DNA from: Usnea hakonensis
Lineage: Eukaryota > Ascomycota > Lecanoromycetes > Lecanorales > Parmeliaceae
Assembly (NCBI GenBank): GCA_013423325.1
Contig: BLJB01000126.1
Coordinates: 186,001 to 250,000, forward strand
Direction: 5' to 3'
DNA length: 64,000 nt
A program made the translations under genes and the position numbers. Below the pieces are notes generated by a model, which made no database searches, had not been told where the DNA came from, and saw only the letters and a program-made list of their open reading frames with translations. Positions 34,591 to 45,346 of this stretch are shown in pieces (the first letter of the stretch is position 1; every line of letters starts with the position of its first letter).

Positions 34591-36489
34591 ATGCCTCGAA
34601 ACACCACGAACTCTCGCCAGACAGCTCCCAGCACTCAGGGGCCTTCGAATACCTCTCAACCTCGTCGTCGCGGTGTCTCCTTTGAGGATGAGCAGTGTAA
34701 TACTGCTCCTACTCAGGGCAAGCAAGGCAAGCAGGGCAATGCGACCACGCCAAAGACCACGGGAGCGAACAAGGCCTTAGAGAAGAAGGAGCAGGACAAG
34801 AAGAAAATGGCCGAGATGAAGGCCCATGCTGCAGCCACTAAGAAGGAGCTCCAGGAGCAAAAGGCCGCTATGAAACGAAATGAGAAAGAGGAGGCCAAAC
34901 GGCGTAGAGACGAAGAGCTTCGTGTCGCTCGTCTGGAATCGCGAATACTTGCTTTGCAACAGGATAAGGATGTCGAATTGGCGCGTCTTCGTGAAGCAAT
35001 GGCAAGGCGTGAGGAAGACATTGCCAAGGAGGATGCGAGGCATGCTCGTCAGACGACCGAGGAGCATATGTATGAAGACGAGATCCCAGAACCGCGTTCG
35101 CCTAGGGAGTTAGCAGCAATGCGAAAGGATGAAGAGTGGAGGAAAGGGCCTCACGAGTACGCATTAAGAGCTGTGATACGGTCTCAAAACGGGTCTCATA
35201 CCGCAACCAAGTGGAACAATAAGATCGGTGGCCTATGGAAGAAAGGGAGCTTCGATATTAATGCTTTAAGCCTCGAAATCGACACTGCTTTGGAGCAAAA
35301 TGGCCTCACCGAGTTCATTGAGATTCGAGGATGGGTCAGATCGACTGCTTCTCGTGGTACTCGTCAGAATTACAGTATGACTGCTCTCACTATAGACGAA
35401 TGGGAACAACGGGTCGAATCTATCACTGCTCAAGAGTGGTATAAGTTCCCTGGACATGTCATTGATGTGGAGCTCACCTGTACCTGTCGCCCTGGATTAA
35501 GAAGGGCTATTCAGGCCGTCGATGGGCCTACACAATCGCCTTCCCATAGACGCACGAGGACCGATCGTCTGGAAGAGCAGCATACGGTCATTCGTGATCG
35601 CCAAGAGGTCCTAGGCGAGAAGATGGAGCAGCTTATCACTCGGTGGAAGTGCCATGACTCTTCTTGTGGCCATGCAGGCACCTGTTGGATTGACGATACC
35701 GGTGAGCATCATAAGCTCAATGCCGTGATGCGAGAGAGGTGGGTAGCTGCTTGGCAAGACGGCCAGGCCACTGAGTATACCCCTCCTTATCCTGTGGTAA
35801 AGAGACTCATGGAAACGGCTTCTGGCGATAATAATCAGCAGCAGAAAGGCCGTAAGATGTCTGTAATGGACCAAATGAAAGAGATGATGAGGGAGCAAAT
35901 GGAGTTCAGTATGATAAGAGATATGAGATCCTTTACGAACCAACAGCCACAACAACAGCAGTATCTTCCTCCTCCTCATCCTCCTCCTCCTCCTCCTCCT
36001 CCTCCTCCTCCTATATATCCTTATACGTCGTCCTATCCTCCTCACAACAGCTACTTGTAGCAGCCTGTTATCACTCAGTCTCCTTCGCCTGCGCCAACAC
36101 CTGTAGCTACCTCTCAGGCGTCTCCTCGGCCTCTGCAACGCTCTAGTCCTATTGGTGGCCGGTCAGAAGAGGATGATATCATTGAGAGCTTTTGGCAATG
36201 GAAGAAAGAGAGTACAAATAAGCAGTCAAGGAAGCTCCAAATATGTCAAGTTCAGGCGAGATTTGAGAATGAGCTATGGAGTCTCGATGATATGAAGGCT
36301 ATGGCTGATACATCGTCCGATATCTACAGGCATGCGATCAATGCTGGACTCCCTGACGGTCTTATTCGAGGCCTGAAAGCGGATCTGAAAGAGTTCAAAG
36401 GCCTTTGGAGGGAGACCTATCAGCATGCTCGTAATCTAAGCCATTTCGGCCAGCAGGGAGGTGGACAGCAAGGAGGCGGATTTGAGTAG
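34591..36489 (+). pseudogene. Transposon second gene: coiled-coil, proline-rich protein with internal TAG
   Basis: Accessory gene inside the transposon. The frame runs 489 codons from ATG 34591 to TAG 36058-36060, then continues open in the same frame for another 142 codons to TAG 36487-36489, still looking like protein (SFWQWKKESTNK, SDIYRHAINAGLPDGLI). The full product would have about 632 residues. Parts: a short polar N-terminus; a strong coiled-coil of Lys/Glu/Arg (about residues 55-165, e.g. VARLESRILALQQDKD); a central folded-looking region (about 180-330) with CTCRPGL; a CHDSSCGHAGTCW cysteine/histidine cluster near residue 355; a Gln/Met-rich segment; a polyproline run; a glycine/glutamine-rich end. 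The TAG is explicable as CAG to TAG. I know no function; a transposition accessory or DNA/protein bridging role is speculation. Confidence 0.75.
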
Positions 36490-36501
36490 TTTATGTATAT
36501 A

Positions 36502-37527
36502 TTACAGCTCTTCGTGGTCTAGATCTCTTTGAAATGCTTCTATCTCGCCCTCAAATATATAGCCAGCAGTACTATGCCTGAAATGCTCCATGGCGAATCT
36601 ATCACACCCACTATTCTCAACTGCATACCGCAGAAAGCCCTCAAAGTCGTCCTGAAAGACTGGTCGAAAGGCCTCGAAATGGCGTCTCATCCATGCCTTT
36701 AAGACACTAAAGGTGAGTTCGATTGGATTGTAATCAGGTGAGTATGGAGGGAGGTATTTGACGAGACAGCCTTTGGCCTGAATTGCTTCAATAATGCTTG
36801 GATCCACATGAATGCTGACGTTGTCCAGGACGATAATACTGCGCTCACCGGGGTACTCGTTACAGAGGGGTAGTAGTTCGTCGATTAGCCAGTCGAGGAT
36901 GGCTTCTTTATTAAACCAGCCCTTCTTGATTGCGGTACAAGGTAGATAGCCTTCAGTGGTGTACGCAGGAAGCACACTGATCGCGTCACCTCGTGTCATA
37001 TCACCATGATACCGAGCAGGATCACCAATGGGAGCATAGGCCATGGATCGCCACATCGTCTGCAGTCTGAACATGGTCTCGTCAATGAACACCAGCTGTT
37101 CGGCCTTGACTTCGCTCGCAAACGCCTGCCATGCGACTCGGAGTGTCTCACTCTGAGGACCTAAACGTTGAGCCTTTTTCCTACTGATTCCTGCCTTCTT
37201 CAGAGCTCTACAAATAGTAGACGTATGGACATCGATCTCCCACTCTTCTCGTAGATACCGTGCAAGTTCGTCCTGATATAGCCATGGCTTCTGACGCTGA
37301 TATTCAAGTAGGGCTTCTAAAGCAGCAGGCGAGAGACCCCGCGGTCGTCCGGGGGTCTGCATACTTCGTGGGATCACAGTATCACCGTATAGAGCAAGGT
37401 TTCTTTCCCATCGATAAGCCGTTGCTCTACTACATCGTGCGTCTTTGGCAATGGCGTCTGGTCGCCAGTGAGATTCAAGCAGAAGGTGAGCTCGCTGTCG
37501 CACCGAGACATCCTTTCTGAAGGGCAT
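36502..37527 (-). CDS. DDE transposase, IS630/Tc1-mariner type (DD34E)
   Basis: Intronless, intact 341-residue transposase. The N-terminal 110 residues form helix-turn-helix DNA-binding modules: RQRAHLLLESHWRPDAIA with CSRATAYRWERNL, then GRPRGLSPAALEALLEY and a winged-helix segment with HTSTICRALKKAGISRKKAQR. The catalytic domain (DDE_3 type) has the first Asp in LVFIDETMF, the second in IIVLDNVSIH and the Glu in SPDYNPIEL; there are 34 residues between the second Asp and the Glu, by direct count. It acts in the nucleus on the element's inverted repeats and targets TA. It starts about 90 bases inside the right terminal repeat, which must hold its promoter. No frameshift or stop is seen, so it may be active. 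Confidence 0.93.
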   Translation of the reverse strand: MPFRKDVSVRQRAHLLLESHWRPDAIAKDARCSRATAYRWERNLALYGDTVIPRSMQTPGRPRGLSPAALEALLEYQRQKPWLYQDELARYLREEWEIDVHTSTICRALKKAGISRKKAQRLGPQSETLRVAWQAFASEVKAEQLVFIDETMFRLQTMWRSMAYAPIGDPARYHGDMTRGDAISVLPAYTTEGYLPCTAIKKGWFNKEAILDWLIDELLPLCNEYPGERSIIVLDNVSIHVDPSIIEAIQAKGCLVKYLPPYSPDYNPIELTFSVLKAWMRRHFEAFRPVFQDDFEGFLRYAVENSGCDRFAMEHFRHSTAGYIFEGEIEAFQRDLDHEEL

Positions 37528-37616
37528 TGCGGTGGCTGTATAGCTGTCAGGCCTCAGTTAGCGACGAAACACCAAGAAATCGGTGTATACATACATATCC
37601 GGCTTCAAAAAAAAAG

Positions 37617-37740
37617 AATGGTTGTCTACAAAGGTGTGGAGCAATGTTTCTGATTTTTTCTATGAGATTCGCTAATAATTTGTTGGGGATGGGGCTGGAT
37701 GGATTTCGCCAAGGAATCTTATTTCTTTTGCAATTCATAA
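37617..37740 (-). repeat. Right terminal inverted repeat of the transposon
   Basis: Reverse complement of the left repeat with a single difference. It ends CAATTCATAA followed by the TA target duplicate. Confidence 0.93.
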
Positions 37741-37742
37741 TA

Positions 37743-39325
37743 GTCTAGACAATGCATACTACTGCAAGATGTTTTGCTCGCATACGGTACTTTTTCCAGC
37801 GAGCGTCATTCCACGTCACCTAGCCACGCGGGTCCCCATTTAGAGGCATGCTGTTGTTTTAAGGTTTGTTGTGCATCTTTCTAGAATAAAGTACGTAAAC
37901 ACTCCGCCACCGATTAAGTTCAACATACGTCCTCGTACATAAGTTTATGAGCTAGGGACTAAGTTGGAGCATGACCAGGGAGGGATGATTAGTAAACCTC
38001 CATATACGATCAACATGACTACACTCTGCATCAGCCCAACGTACATCATCTACCATTGATGACCAAGAAAAAGAAAAATATCTTGCTGGCAAGCCAAAAG
38101 TCAAAAGATAAATGAGTGTATGAGCGAGGACCCTGCGGCCCAATAGTGTGTTTGTTTGCGCAAATCGGGAAGCCTCGGAGACTTCACTGTCCTCGGGGCC
38201 GATGCTGGCACTGGACATGGCCTCATTTGGCAGAATTTTTTTGGCATTTAACCTGCATAGCAACTAGCACCACCAAGCACCATAACCAACTTTTTCTACC
38301 TACATATGAATTTTAAACCCACAATCGCTATCGCACTCCGCTCACTCAATTTGGAATTTGGAAGCTTTGATAGGAAGTAGCTAAATGAACCATCAGTACG
38401 AACTCAATTTGCATTCATCTAAGTAAGATCTCTCACTGTGTGTCGAAGTACTCAAGTACATATCAATACGCTTTGAGCTTATCGGTCCTCCGGCACTAGG
38501 TTAAATTGTCCAGACCTTCCGTAAGACACAGCCTCTGATCGTTCCCCACCCTGGCAGATCTTCTGTCGTGCACCTACAGCTATTCGATTAGCATTGCGAA
38601 TATGTAACGGCCGAATCTTCACAGTCTCGGAGAGGAACGAGGGGACTTGGTGTGATGGTCAAGAGCCTTATCTCATAAACGAGAACCCGCCATTATACGT
38701 GAAGCTTAAATTAAGTACACCGGCAGCGACTGAGTCTGTCGGTGAGGAAATCGGATGTCTGGTGGCTAGAAGTGAGGAATACGGACAGTCTTTGGGAAAA
38801 TAGGAGCGTCTTCTCGTTGATTTTATTGCTTCTTCAAAATCTAGACTCGTTGATAATGGACCCTGTATGCTGGGCAATAGGCTGGGTCTCTACAATTCAG
38901 ACTGAGTGTACAAGTCTTCTTCTAATCTTAGATTGTCATGAGTTCGTCAACGAACAAAGAACCATACTCTTACGAAGATGTCCAACGTAGAAATCTGCGC
39001 AGTCGCGGTAGGTCCACTGCTGAAGATACTTATTAATATCCAGTAGGGTCTCTTGGACCATATAGAAGCGGCTCAGATGTGCAGTGCTTCCCTGTACTTG
39101 TACATATCAGAAGTGCTCGTTTACTTGGATGGGATGTCGTTGAGATTGAGACGTTTCCTTTATTGAGGGGTAGGGCCTTTGGGTGAGGACATATGTAGTT
39201 CCCAGTTCGAGTTTTGATCAATTTTGAAGTATACGTGTCAGTCGCATCTCATTCCAGTCCAGGATAGGCGTGCTCCATTCGCCTCGCATATTCAGACATC
39301 TGAGATTGGTGACTCAGACCATTCC
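37743..39325. other. Intergenic region right of the transposon
   Basis: About 1.6 kb. Only short frames without family resemblance. Nothing supportable. Confidence 0.45.
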
Positions 39326-39958
39326 CTAGTCCACAAATTCATCGACCCTGGATCTCGGATGCGCCGGCAAAACCTTGCCACCATTCGACAGTTCCTGCAC
39401 CCACTTGATCCCACAGTCCCACCAACAGTGCCTGTCCGGCGCCATCCACTCCCCTTCCAGATCCTCCCGATCCAGAGTTCCCAAAACGACATCGAAAATC
39501 TCGTCGGGCAGGCCGCGGCTGAGGAAATATGTCAGATGGGTGCCGCAGCGCCCGCAGAACGTCCGCGTGATGGGTGGGGATGAGTGGTAGAATTTCAGGT
39601 GGTATTTGTCTTTGTTTGGTCCTGGGGTAAATAGCTCGATGGCTGGGATCCATGGCGAGGGGTTGGAGGTGTTGGGTGCGGTTTCGCTGGACTCGTTGTT
39701 GTCTTTATTGGTAGCTGGTGAGATGGGTTGGAGCTGACAGAACAGCATGCTTGAGGGCACGCAGATCCAGCTTGGGAGTATGGAGCCTGTGGCTCGACGA
39801 CAGTCGTTGCAATGGTCTGTCGCGATCATGGGGAAAGAGACTTGGCCATTGGAGGAGGGGTTGAGGGGACGTTCAGCGCGGGCAGGGACTTGAATTCTGT
39901 AGCGGATGGCGCCACAGTTACAGCCGCCGTGGAGGACAAGAGGATGATCGGGCAGCAT
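39326..39958 (-). CDS. GFA/CENP-V-type zinc protein (Mss4-like fold)
   Basis: Intronless 210-residue protein of the GFA family (glutathione-dependent formaldehyde-activating enzyme-like, PF04828), a beta-tent fold that binds zinc. Zinc ligands visible: GGCNCGAIRY near the start, CNDCRRATG in the middle and RTFCGRCGTHLTY in the second half, the spacing of the family. A Ser/Asn/Thr-rich insertion of about 25 residues (around residue 85-110) separates the second and third blocks. The C-terminal half (RHCWWDCGIKWVQEL) is typical of fungal members. Most fungal homologues have no proven substrate, so formaldehyde detoxification should not be assumed. Confidence 0.85.
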   Translation of the reverse strand: MLPDHPLVLHGGCNCGAIRYRIQVPARAERPLNPSSNGQVSFPMIATDHCNDCRRATGSILPSWICVPSSMLFCQLQPISPATNKDNNESSETAPNTSNPSPWIPAIELFTPGPNKDKYHLKFYHSSPPITRTFCGRCGTHLTYFLSRGLPDEIFDVVLGTLDREDLEGEWMAPDRHCWWDCGIKWVQELSNGGKVLPAHPRSRVDEFVD

Positions 39959-41855
39959 GGCTAAAAGATGTTGTCGTCGAGAACTTTTTTATGATAAGAG
40001 AGATGGTTTACATGAAACCACGCGTATCAAAACTGGAGGTGTTCAAGGAGCGACACTTCCGGAGGAATCCGAACCCCAAATTAGTTGCATCCTTCGTTGG
40101 GCGACCACCGTGGACGCCAGTTCGGGCACTAGGAATATTGTATGAGGAATCGCAAAGCCTTACTCAATGGTCGCTCGACTCCTTACAAGCTTGCCGAAGC
40201 ACGGCGTCACACACGAAAATGAGAGTATTGACGCTATGTCTTGAGTACGAAATGATCAGCCTGGTGGTTTCAAAATTGGAGGAAAGAAACGAACATCTCA
40301 GCGACTCGAAGGTATTCACTTTGAAGGATGGGTCGAATGGGAAAACAAAACCATTCATCAAGTGCTCGGGCTGTTACAGTGCAGAAGTAAAATAGAGTAT
40401 TGTATCGCTATAAGATACATTTCCAAAGGCATGTTATTGCCGGACCTGCACCGTTTGTCCTTAGTCGTCTTTTCGCGGCAGAATTGTCCGCGAGTCTTGT
40501 CTGTTTGCATGTTTCGCAAACCTGAAGCCTTTATTCTTTCCGAAATGATCTCGACGAAATCGTACTTCTTAATATTATCAGCTGAAATTACCCTTGAGAT
40601 TTCACTGGATATAATAGGTCTTGAGGAAGGTAAACCTGAAGTATTCTCACTCTAAAAAGTTCATGCCAATTACTATTTTGTACTTGAATCGTTTCTGCGA
40701 TTGATGGAGAAGCAGGCAACGAAATTGAAATCTCTATATCCACCCATTACCAAACCCTACCCAGTCCTAGGCAGAGCACTAAGCATTGGTTTCCAAGGAC
40801 AAGGCAATGTGCTTCCCGCGAGAGAGGCCCGAGGTTGCATCCCTCAAGCTAGGAACGATCTGATTGAACATATCCGCGAAATAGGAGACGGCCCATTCGA
40901 ACAACTGCTCTTCCCGTTTACTGTCGAGACATTTGTGGGACTGCCTCTGGCTGCTTTAACGTGCAACAATACAGCTGCAATATTAGGCATTCTTTCACTG
41001 AAGATCAGTCAAGAGGTTTACTTTGAATGGTTCGCAGGAATAATATTGATATAAGGTGGTGGTCATATTGGGGATGCCCTCATCGCTCATGCGGAAGACG
41101 AAAGTGTCTAGCTTGACCCTATTAGAGTACGCGATCCTTGGGGTATTCTCGTTGACGGTTATGGATGGGCAATCTAAGAGCCCCTACTTTGCGGTGTAGC
41201 CTTGCGGAGTGTCTATACATATGAAATGAATCCGAAAAGGAATGTGCTTTCCAAAGACCCGTCCAATTCTGAATGGCAGCCACCTTTGCGATGACATCAT
41301 AAGTGCCTCATGCCTCCCTTAGAGAGTCCCCTTTTCCTGCTGAATCTTCGCACTTTCTACCTGTGGATTCTCCAGCAAAGTGTCGAGAGTCAGGCTAGCC
41401 AAATGACGCGAGGCAGTGGGTGGCACGATACTCGCAGCTAGAGTCGCGAGATTGGAGTATTTCACCATAGGACAAAAGCCCCCATCCACTGACTGCAATC
41501 ACCAAACAAAGGACTGTAAACGAGCATAGAGGCTATCGTTTTGAGGAATAAGATAATTTTCATTGGTGATGATGATACTCATGCTCGCACGCCGGCTTGC
41601 CAAAATATACCAAGTGGCCCCTTGCCAAGCATGCCAAGGAATCGAAAGAACAACAACAACAAATTGATTCGCCCAACAAGTCGTCTGGGCCTGCAAAGAT
41701 AAGAGACAAAGCACGTCTCTCAATTCAAAAAGGCACGGAGAGTAACACTCCAAGACAATCTCAAGGTTTCATCTTTCGCAGTCTCGGTTGTACCTTTGAG
41801 AAAGTGGTGTCCATTGAACCGGACAGCGCATCCTCCGCACCTGCCAGTCATTTCC
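39959..41855. other. Intergenic region upstream of the GDPase gene
   Basis: About 1.9 kb. Frames at 39991-40395 (134 codons) and 40701-41054 (117 codons) are open on the plus strand; the second reads fairly protein-like (GDGPFEQLLFPFTVETFVG), but I recognise no family and see no splice link between them, so they are not called. A CAACAACAACAA microsatellite is at about 41649. Confidence 0.4.
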
Positions 41856-43707
41856 ATGTCAACAGCGTTCGACGCTCGTCGACGACCGAGCCTCTGGTCC
41901 TACCTGAGCTTCAACTCTAAACCGCGAAGGAGATCGAGCTCTTTACCCAAGCACGAGAAGCCTAGTCCTGACAAAGAGAATACCCCGCCGAAGGGCAGTT
42001 GGGGCAGAGCAGGCAATCTGGAGGGCTACAAAGAAGCCTCTATGACCGGCGGGCAAAGGGCGCGGTTATTGAAGACTGGTGGGGTCATTGCTTTCGTCGT
42101 TCTTCTTTTGTATCTATTTACTGCTCGGGATGGCGCCGGCGTTAGGGAAATGGTCAAAGGTATGCTCGACTAGATAGAGTGGACCTTAGAGATCCACTTG
42201 TCGCTAATTAACTTTAGGAGCCCAGAAATCACCGTCTGAAAAGCCATCCTCTGTTCCTACCACAAACGATAAAATAGCAGGGCCCCTTGGGACGACGAAG
42301 TGCTCGAAGTCCAGTTCGAAGGAGAAGCCTTTAATACAGTATGCCTTAATGATCGACGCCGGTAGTACCGGCTCTCGAATTCATGTCTATAAATTTAATA
42401 ATTGTGGTTCTACTCCGGAACTGGAGTCTGAAGAATTCAAGATGACGGAGAAGAAAGATGGAGGATCTGGCTTAAGTTCGTACGGGGATGATGCAGAGGG
42501 AGCTGCAAAAAGTCTCGATATGCTCCTTGAGGTGGCCATCAAGACAGTCCCGGACAAATTGAAAGGCTGCTCCCCCATCGCCGTCAAAGCTACTGCTGGT
42601 CTTCGTAAATTGGACCAGAAAAAAGAAGGAGCAAGCAAGAAGATCCTCGATGCTGTCCGCAACCGCTTGGAAACCAAATTCCCCTTTCCAGTTGTCTCCG
42701 CAGACAATGGAGGTGTTGAAGTCATGGACGGCAAGGATGAAGGAGTTTACGCTTGGATCACCACCAACTACCTCCTAGGAAAGATTGGCGGTCCAGACAA
42801 ATCGCCAACAGCAGCCGTCTTCGACCTGGGTGGTGGCAGTACTCAAATCGTCTTCGAGCCCACTTTCAAATCCCCTTCTGGTGGCATGCCTGAGACGCTT
42901 CATGAAGGCGAGCACAAGTACGTCTTCAAGACCGGTGGTACAACCTATGAACTCTATCAGCACTCCCACCTCGGCTACGGCCTCATGGCTGCTCGAGAAT
43001 CCATCCACAAATCCGTCGTACAGGCCCTACACGACGCCTCTCCCACAGACAAATCATGGGCCTCAGCTCCCATCTCAAACCCTTGCATAGCGCCAGGTAT
43101 GTCACGCCAAGTGAATGTCACCCTCGACAGTGGCGAATTTTATACCACCAACATGGCTGGCCCTAAAGATGCCGCCACCGCCCAGTGCCGTGGTCTTGCC
43201 GAGAAGATTCTCTTAAAAGACAAGCAATGCAATCTGGCCCCGTGCTCTTTTGGTGGCATACATCAGCCCTCACTAGAAAAGACCTTTGCTCGTGAAGACG
43301 TATACATATTCAGCTACTTTTTCGACCGCACAAAGCCCCTCGGTATGCCAGAATCCTTCACTATTGCCGAGCTTCGAGACTTGACCGCCAAGGTTTGCGA
43401 GGGGTCGAAAGGATGGGCAAGCTTTGGAGCGGTGGAAGGTGCGTTGGAGGAGCTGACAGGCCGGCCGGAATATTGTTTGGATCTGAACTTCATGGTGGGG
43501 CTCTTGCACACGGGGTATGAGATGGGGTTGAATAGGGAAGTGAAGATCGCGAAGAAGATCAAGGGCAATGAGTTGGGCTGGTGCCTAGGTGCTAGGTGAG
43601 TAAAAACCGTCAAGGTCGTTCAGAAGCACGATACTGACATTTGATGTAGCTTGCCACTGTTGAGTCAAGAGTCAGGGTGGAAGTGTAAAGTAAGTGAGTC
43701 GCATTGA
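41856..43707 (+). CDS. GDA1: Golgi guanosine-diphosphatase (GDA1/CD39 family)
   Basis: Type II Golgi membrane enzyme that converts GDP to GMP, providing the exchange substrate for GDP-mannose import during glycosylation. Exons 41856-42159, 42218-43595 and 43650-43707 give 579 residues with closing phases. A cytosolic basic N-terminus is followed by one membrane anchor (GGVIAFVVLLLYLFTA, about residues 74-90) and a Ser/Lys-rich stem. Apyrase conserved regions are visible: ACR1 IDAGSTGSRIHVYKF (about residue 147), ACR3-like AVKATAGLRKL, and ACR4 VFDLGGGSTQIVF. HSHLGYGLMAAR and the C-terminal GWCLGASLPLL are also family features. A short final exon completes GWKCK. The start gives MSTAFDARRRPS, a short arginine-rich cytosolic tail. 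Confidence 0.92.
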
Positions 43708-43924
43708 GCGTACACGACCTGCAGGGCTAGCATACCGTAATGAACTTGTATTTTTGAAGCATTGTCATGAACACGATAGAGATCCCTTCGGCGTCATTAG
43801 AGGGTATGATATCCACATAGCATCCATCACATCCGGTGGCTTTTTTCCAGACCCTGTGAAATTATTCCTACCATCGTAAACCATTGCTTGCCTGTCCTCA
43901 CAATCTCCTCTTCTTCCCAGAACA

Positions 43925-44346
43925 TCATGACTTTGTCCCCACCAACTCCTCCGCCTTCCTCTTCGCAGCACCCAACACCCCAGTCAAGCCTTCCTTCGCC
44001 GGAGCTCCCTCGCTTCCTACAAACGCAATGCATTTCAATCAGCATAATCCAACATACACATCAAACAGCAAAGGGGGCGGCGGGGGGCGGATAAAGAGCA
44101 AGAAAGTGAAAAATTCAACTCACCCTCCGCATTCCCCGCATCAAACGGCTCTTCCACCGTGCCCCGCCCTTTCTCCCCGGACAACGGCTCCTCGCCCGAT
44201 TGCCGAGACAGATCCGTGTCTGTACTCGTACTACTGTTTGCGTTTAGACCGGTGGCTGTTTTTGAAGCGTCCATTTGGTCTTGGATGTTGGTGGTTAGGT
44301 CGGAGTGACGGAGGAAGTGGAGGTCGCCGGGGGGGAGGATGGTCAT
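43925..44346 (-). CDS. Small fungal protein of unknown function (104 aa)
   Basis: Two-exon small gene: exon 1 44346-44124, exon 2 44016-43925, 104 residues, phases closing. The N-terminus MTILPPGDLHFLRHSDL is followed by a Ser/Thr/Asn-rich acidic middle (SSTSTDTDLSRQSGEEP). After the intron (GTGAGT donor, CTGAT branch, TTGTAG acceptor) comes SEGAPAKEGLTGVLGAAKRK and a short charged end. No signal peptide or membrane span. I do not recognise a family. The intron signals and the sensible composition across the joint are the main support. It converges with the GDPase gene. Confidence 0.6.
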
Positions 44347-44713
44347 TCGGTAACTTTGTATTTCGTGTTAGGGGAGGAGGGCGTGTTGGGTGGTTGGTTG
44401 GTGCGCTTGTTGTTAGGGTAGGTTGGCGGGGGAAGAAGGTTTGTTGGTGAGTTGGGGGATGACGTTGGGAGTTGGAAGGGAGGGGGGGGGGAGGGGGCAG
44501 CTCACTTTACAATTAGAGTTAAGCGTGTACCAAAGGTACGATTAAGGTACCAGGTAGGGTTGAAGTAAACAGACCCTAAAGGATACCTCTACAGCAGCTT
44601 CACATACTCCTACGCCGTACCGTAAATAGGTACAGCACAGTACATTGACTGGCACATGCACACAACTTAAAAACCTCCTGTCCTCCTACAAGCCTAGCAA
44701 GCTGCTATCCGCA
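44347..44713. other. Intergenic region with homopurine tract
   Basis: About 370 bases between two divergent small genes. A long G-rich purine tract (G-runs of up to nine) lies at about 44470-44500. It probably holds both promoters. Confidence 0.5.
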
Positions 44714-45212
44714 ATGGTAAGGCCCCCCGCCCTTCCCTTTCCACATTTCCCCCCGAATCCCGAATCCGCACGCAGCACCCTCACTAACACCACCTTCACC
44801 GTACCTAGTCCAAAGACTCCTCCTACACCTACATCCACCTCAACGAACCCCGCCACGCTGACCTCTTCGAAGTACATCCCCCTCCATCCTCCATCCTCCA
44901 CCCCCCACCACCACACAACTAACCCCCCACGACCAGGAATTCAACCGCCCCCCGCACCTCCCCCACGAAACAATCTGCGTCCCCCCGCAGCACCAGCCGC
45001 CGAATCCGGAAGACGAAGACGATGTCGTGCCGGACCAGCACGCTGCTTTTGGGATAACGCGCGCGACGCAGGGGAGGAGGGAGAGCGCGTGGAAGGATTT
45101 GGGGTTGGAGGGGTTGGTGGGGGGGATGGGGAAGGAAGGGGGAGTGGGAGTGGGGATGGGGATGGGAGGGATTGGGGGAAGGGGGGGAGGGGGAGGAAGG
45201 TTGCCTAGGTAG
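44714..45212 (+). CDS. Small glycine-rich fungal protein (113 aa)
   Basis: Proposed three-exon gene in which the first exon is only the ATG (44714-44716), then 44809-44871 and 44937-45212. Both introns have GTAAGG/GTACAT donors, CTAAC branch points (about 44783 and 44919) and proper acceptors, and all phases close. Product: MSKDSSYTYIHLNEPRHADL, FEEFNRPPHLPHETICVPPQ, an acidic stretch NPEDEDDVVPDQ, then FGITRATQGRRESAWKDLGL and a Gly-rich tail. No known domain. An ATG-only exon is rare but does occur in fungi. It could also be a chance reading in a GC-skewed region. Confidence 0.5.
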
Positions 45213-45346
45213 GTGATTCTTTGGGGGTGGGGGAAGGGGGGGAAATGGGGTGGGATGGTGCTTGGCTGTATGATTAGGGGTTACGAAGACTGGCCCTGAG
45301 GGGTGCAAGGGCATGTGCACAGGATGCGGACGTTATGACGCAAAAA

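Larger units (their letters stand above)
34404..37740. mobile_element. Tc1/mariner-superfamily (IS630-type, DD34E) DNA transposon with two convergent genes
   Basis: A 3337-bp element bounded by 124-bp terminal inverted repeats that differ at one position, flanked by TA on both sides (34402-34403 and 37741-37742), the target duplication of this superfamily. It carries a leftward intact transposase (36502-37527) and a rightward coiled-coil/proline-rich gene (34591-36489, with an internal TAG). The two genes converge with only 12 bases between their stops. The near-identity of the ends and the open transposase frame imply a recent insertion. Confidence 0.92.

Noticed and set aside
40701..41054. 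117-codon plus-strand frame with protein-like sequence
   Set aside because: No recognised family, no flanking exons and no promoter evidence; kept only as a note in the intergenic entry.
43884..44450. 188-codon plus-strand frame
   Set aside because: Its composition is low-complexity and Gly/Pro-biased; the opposite strand gives a better two-exon small gene.
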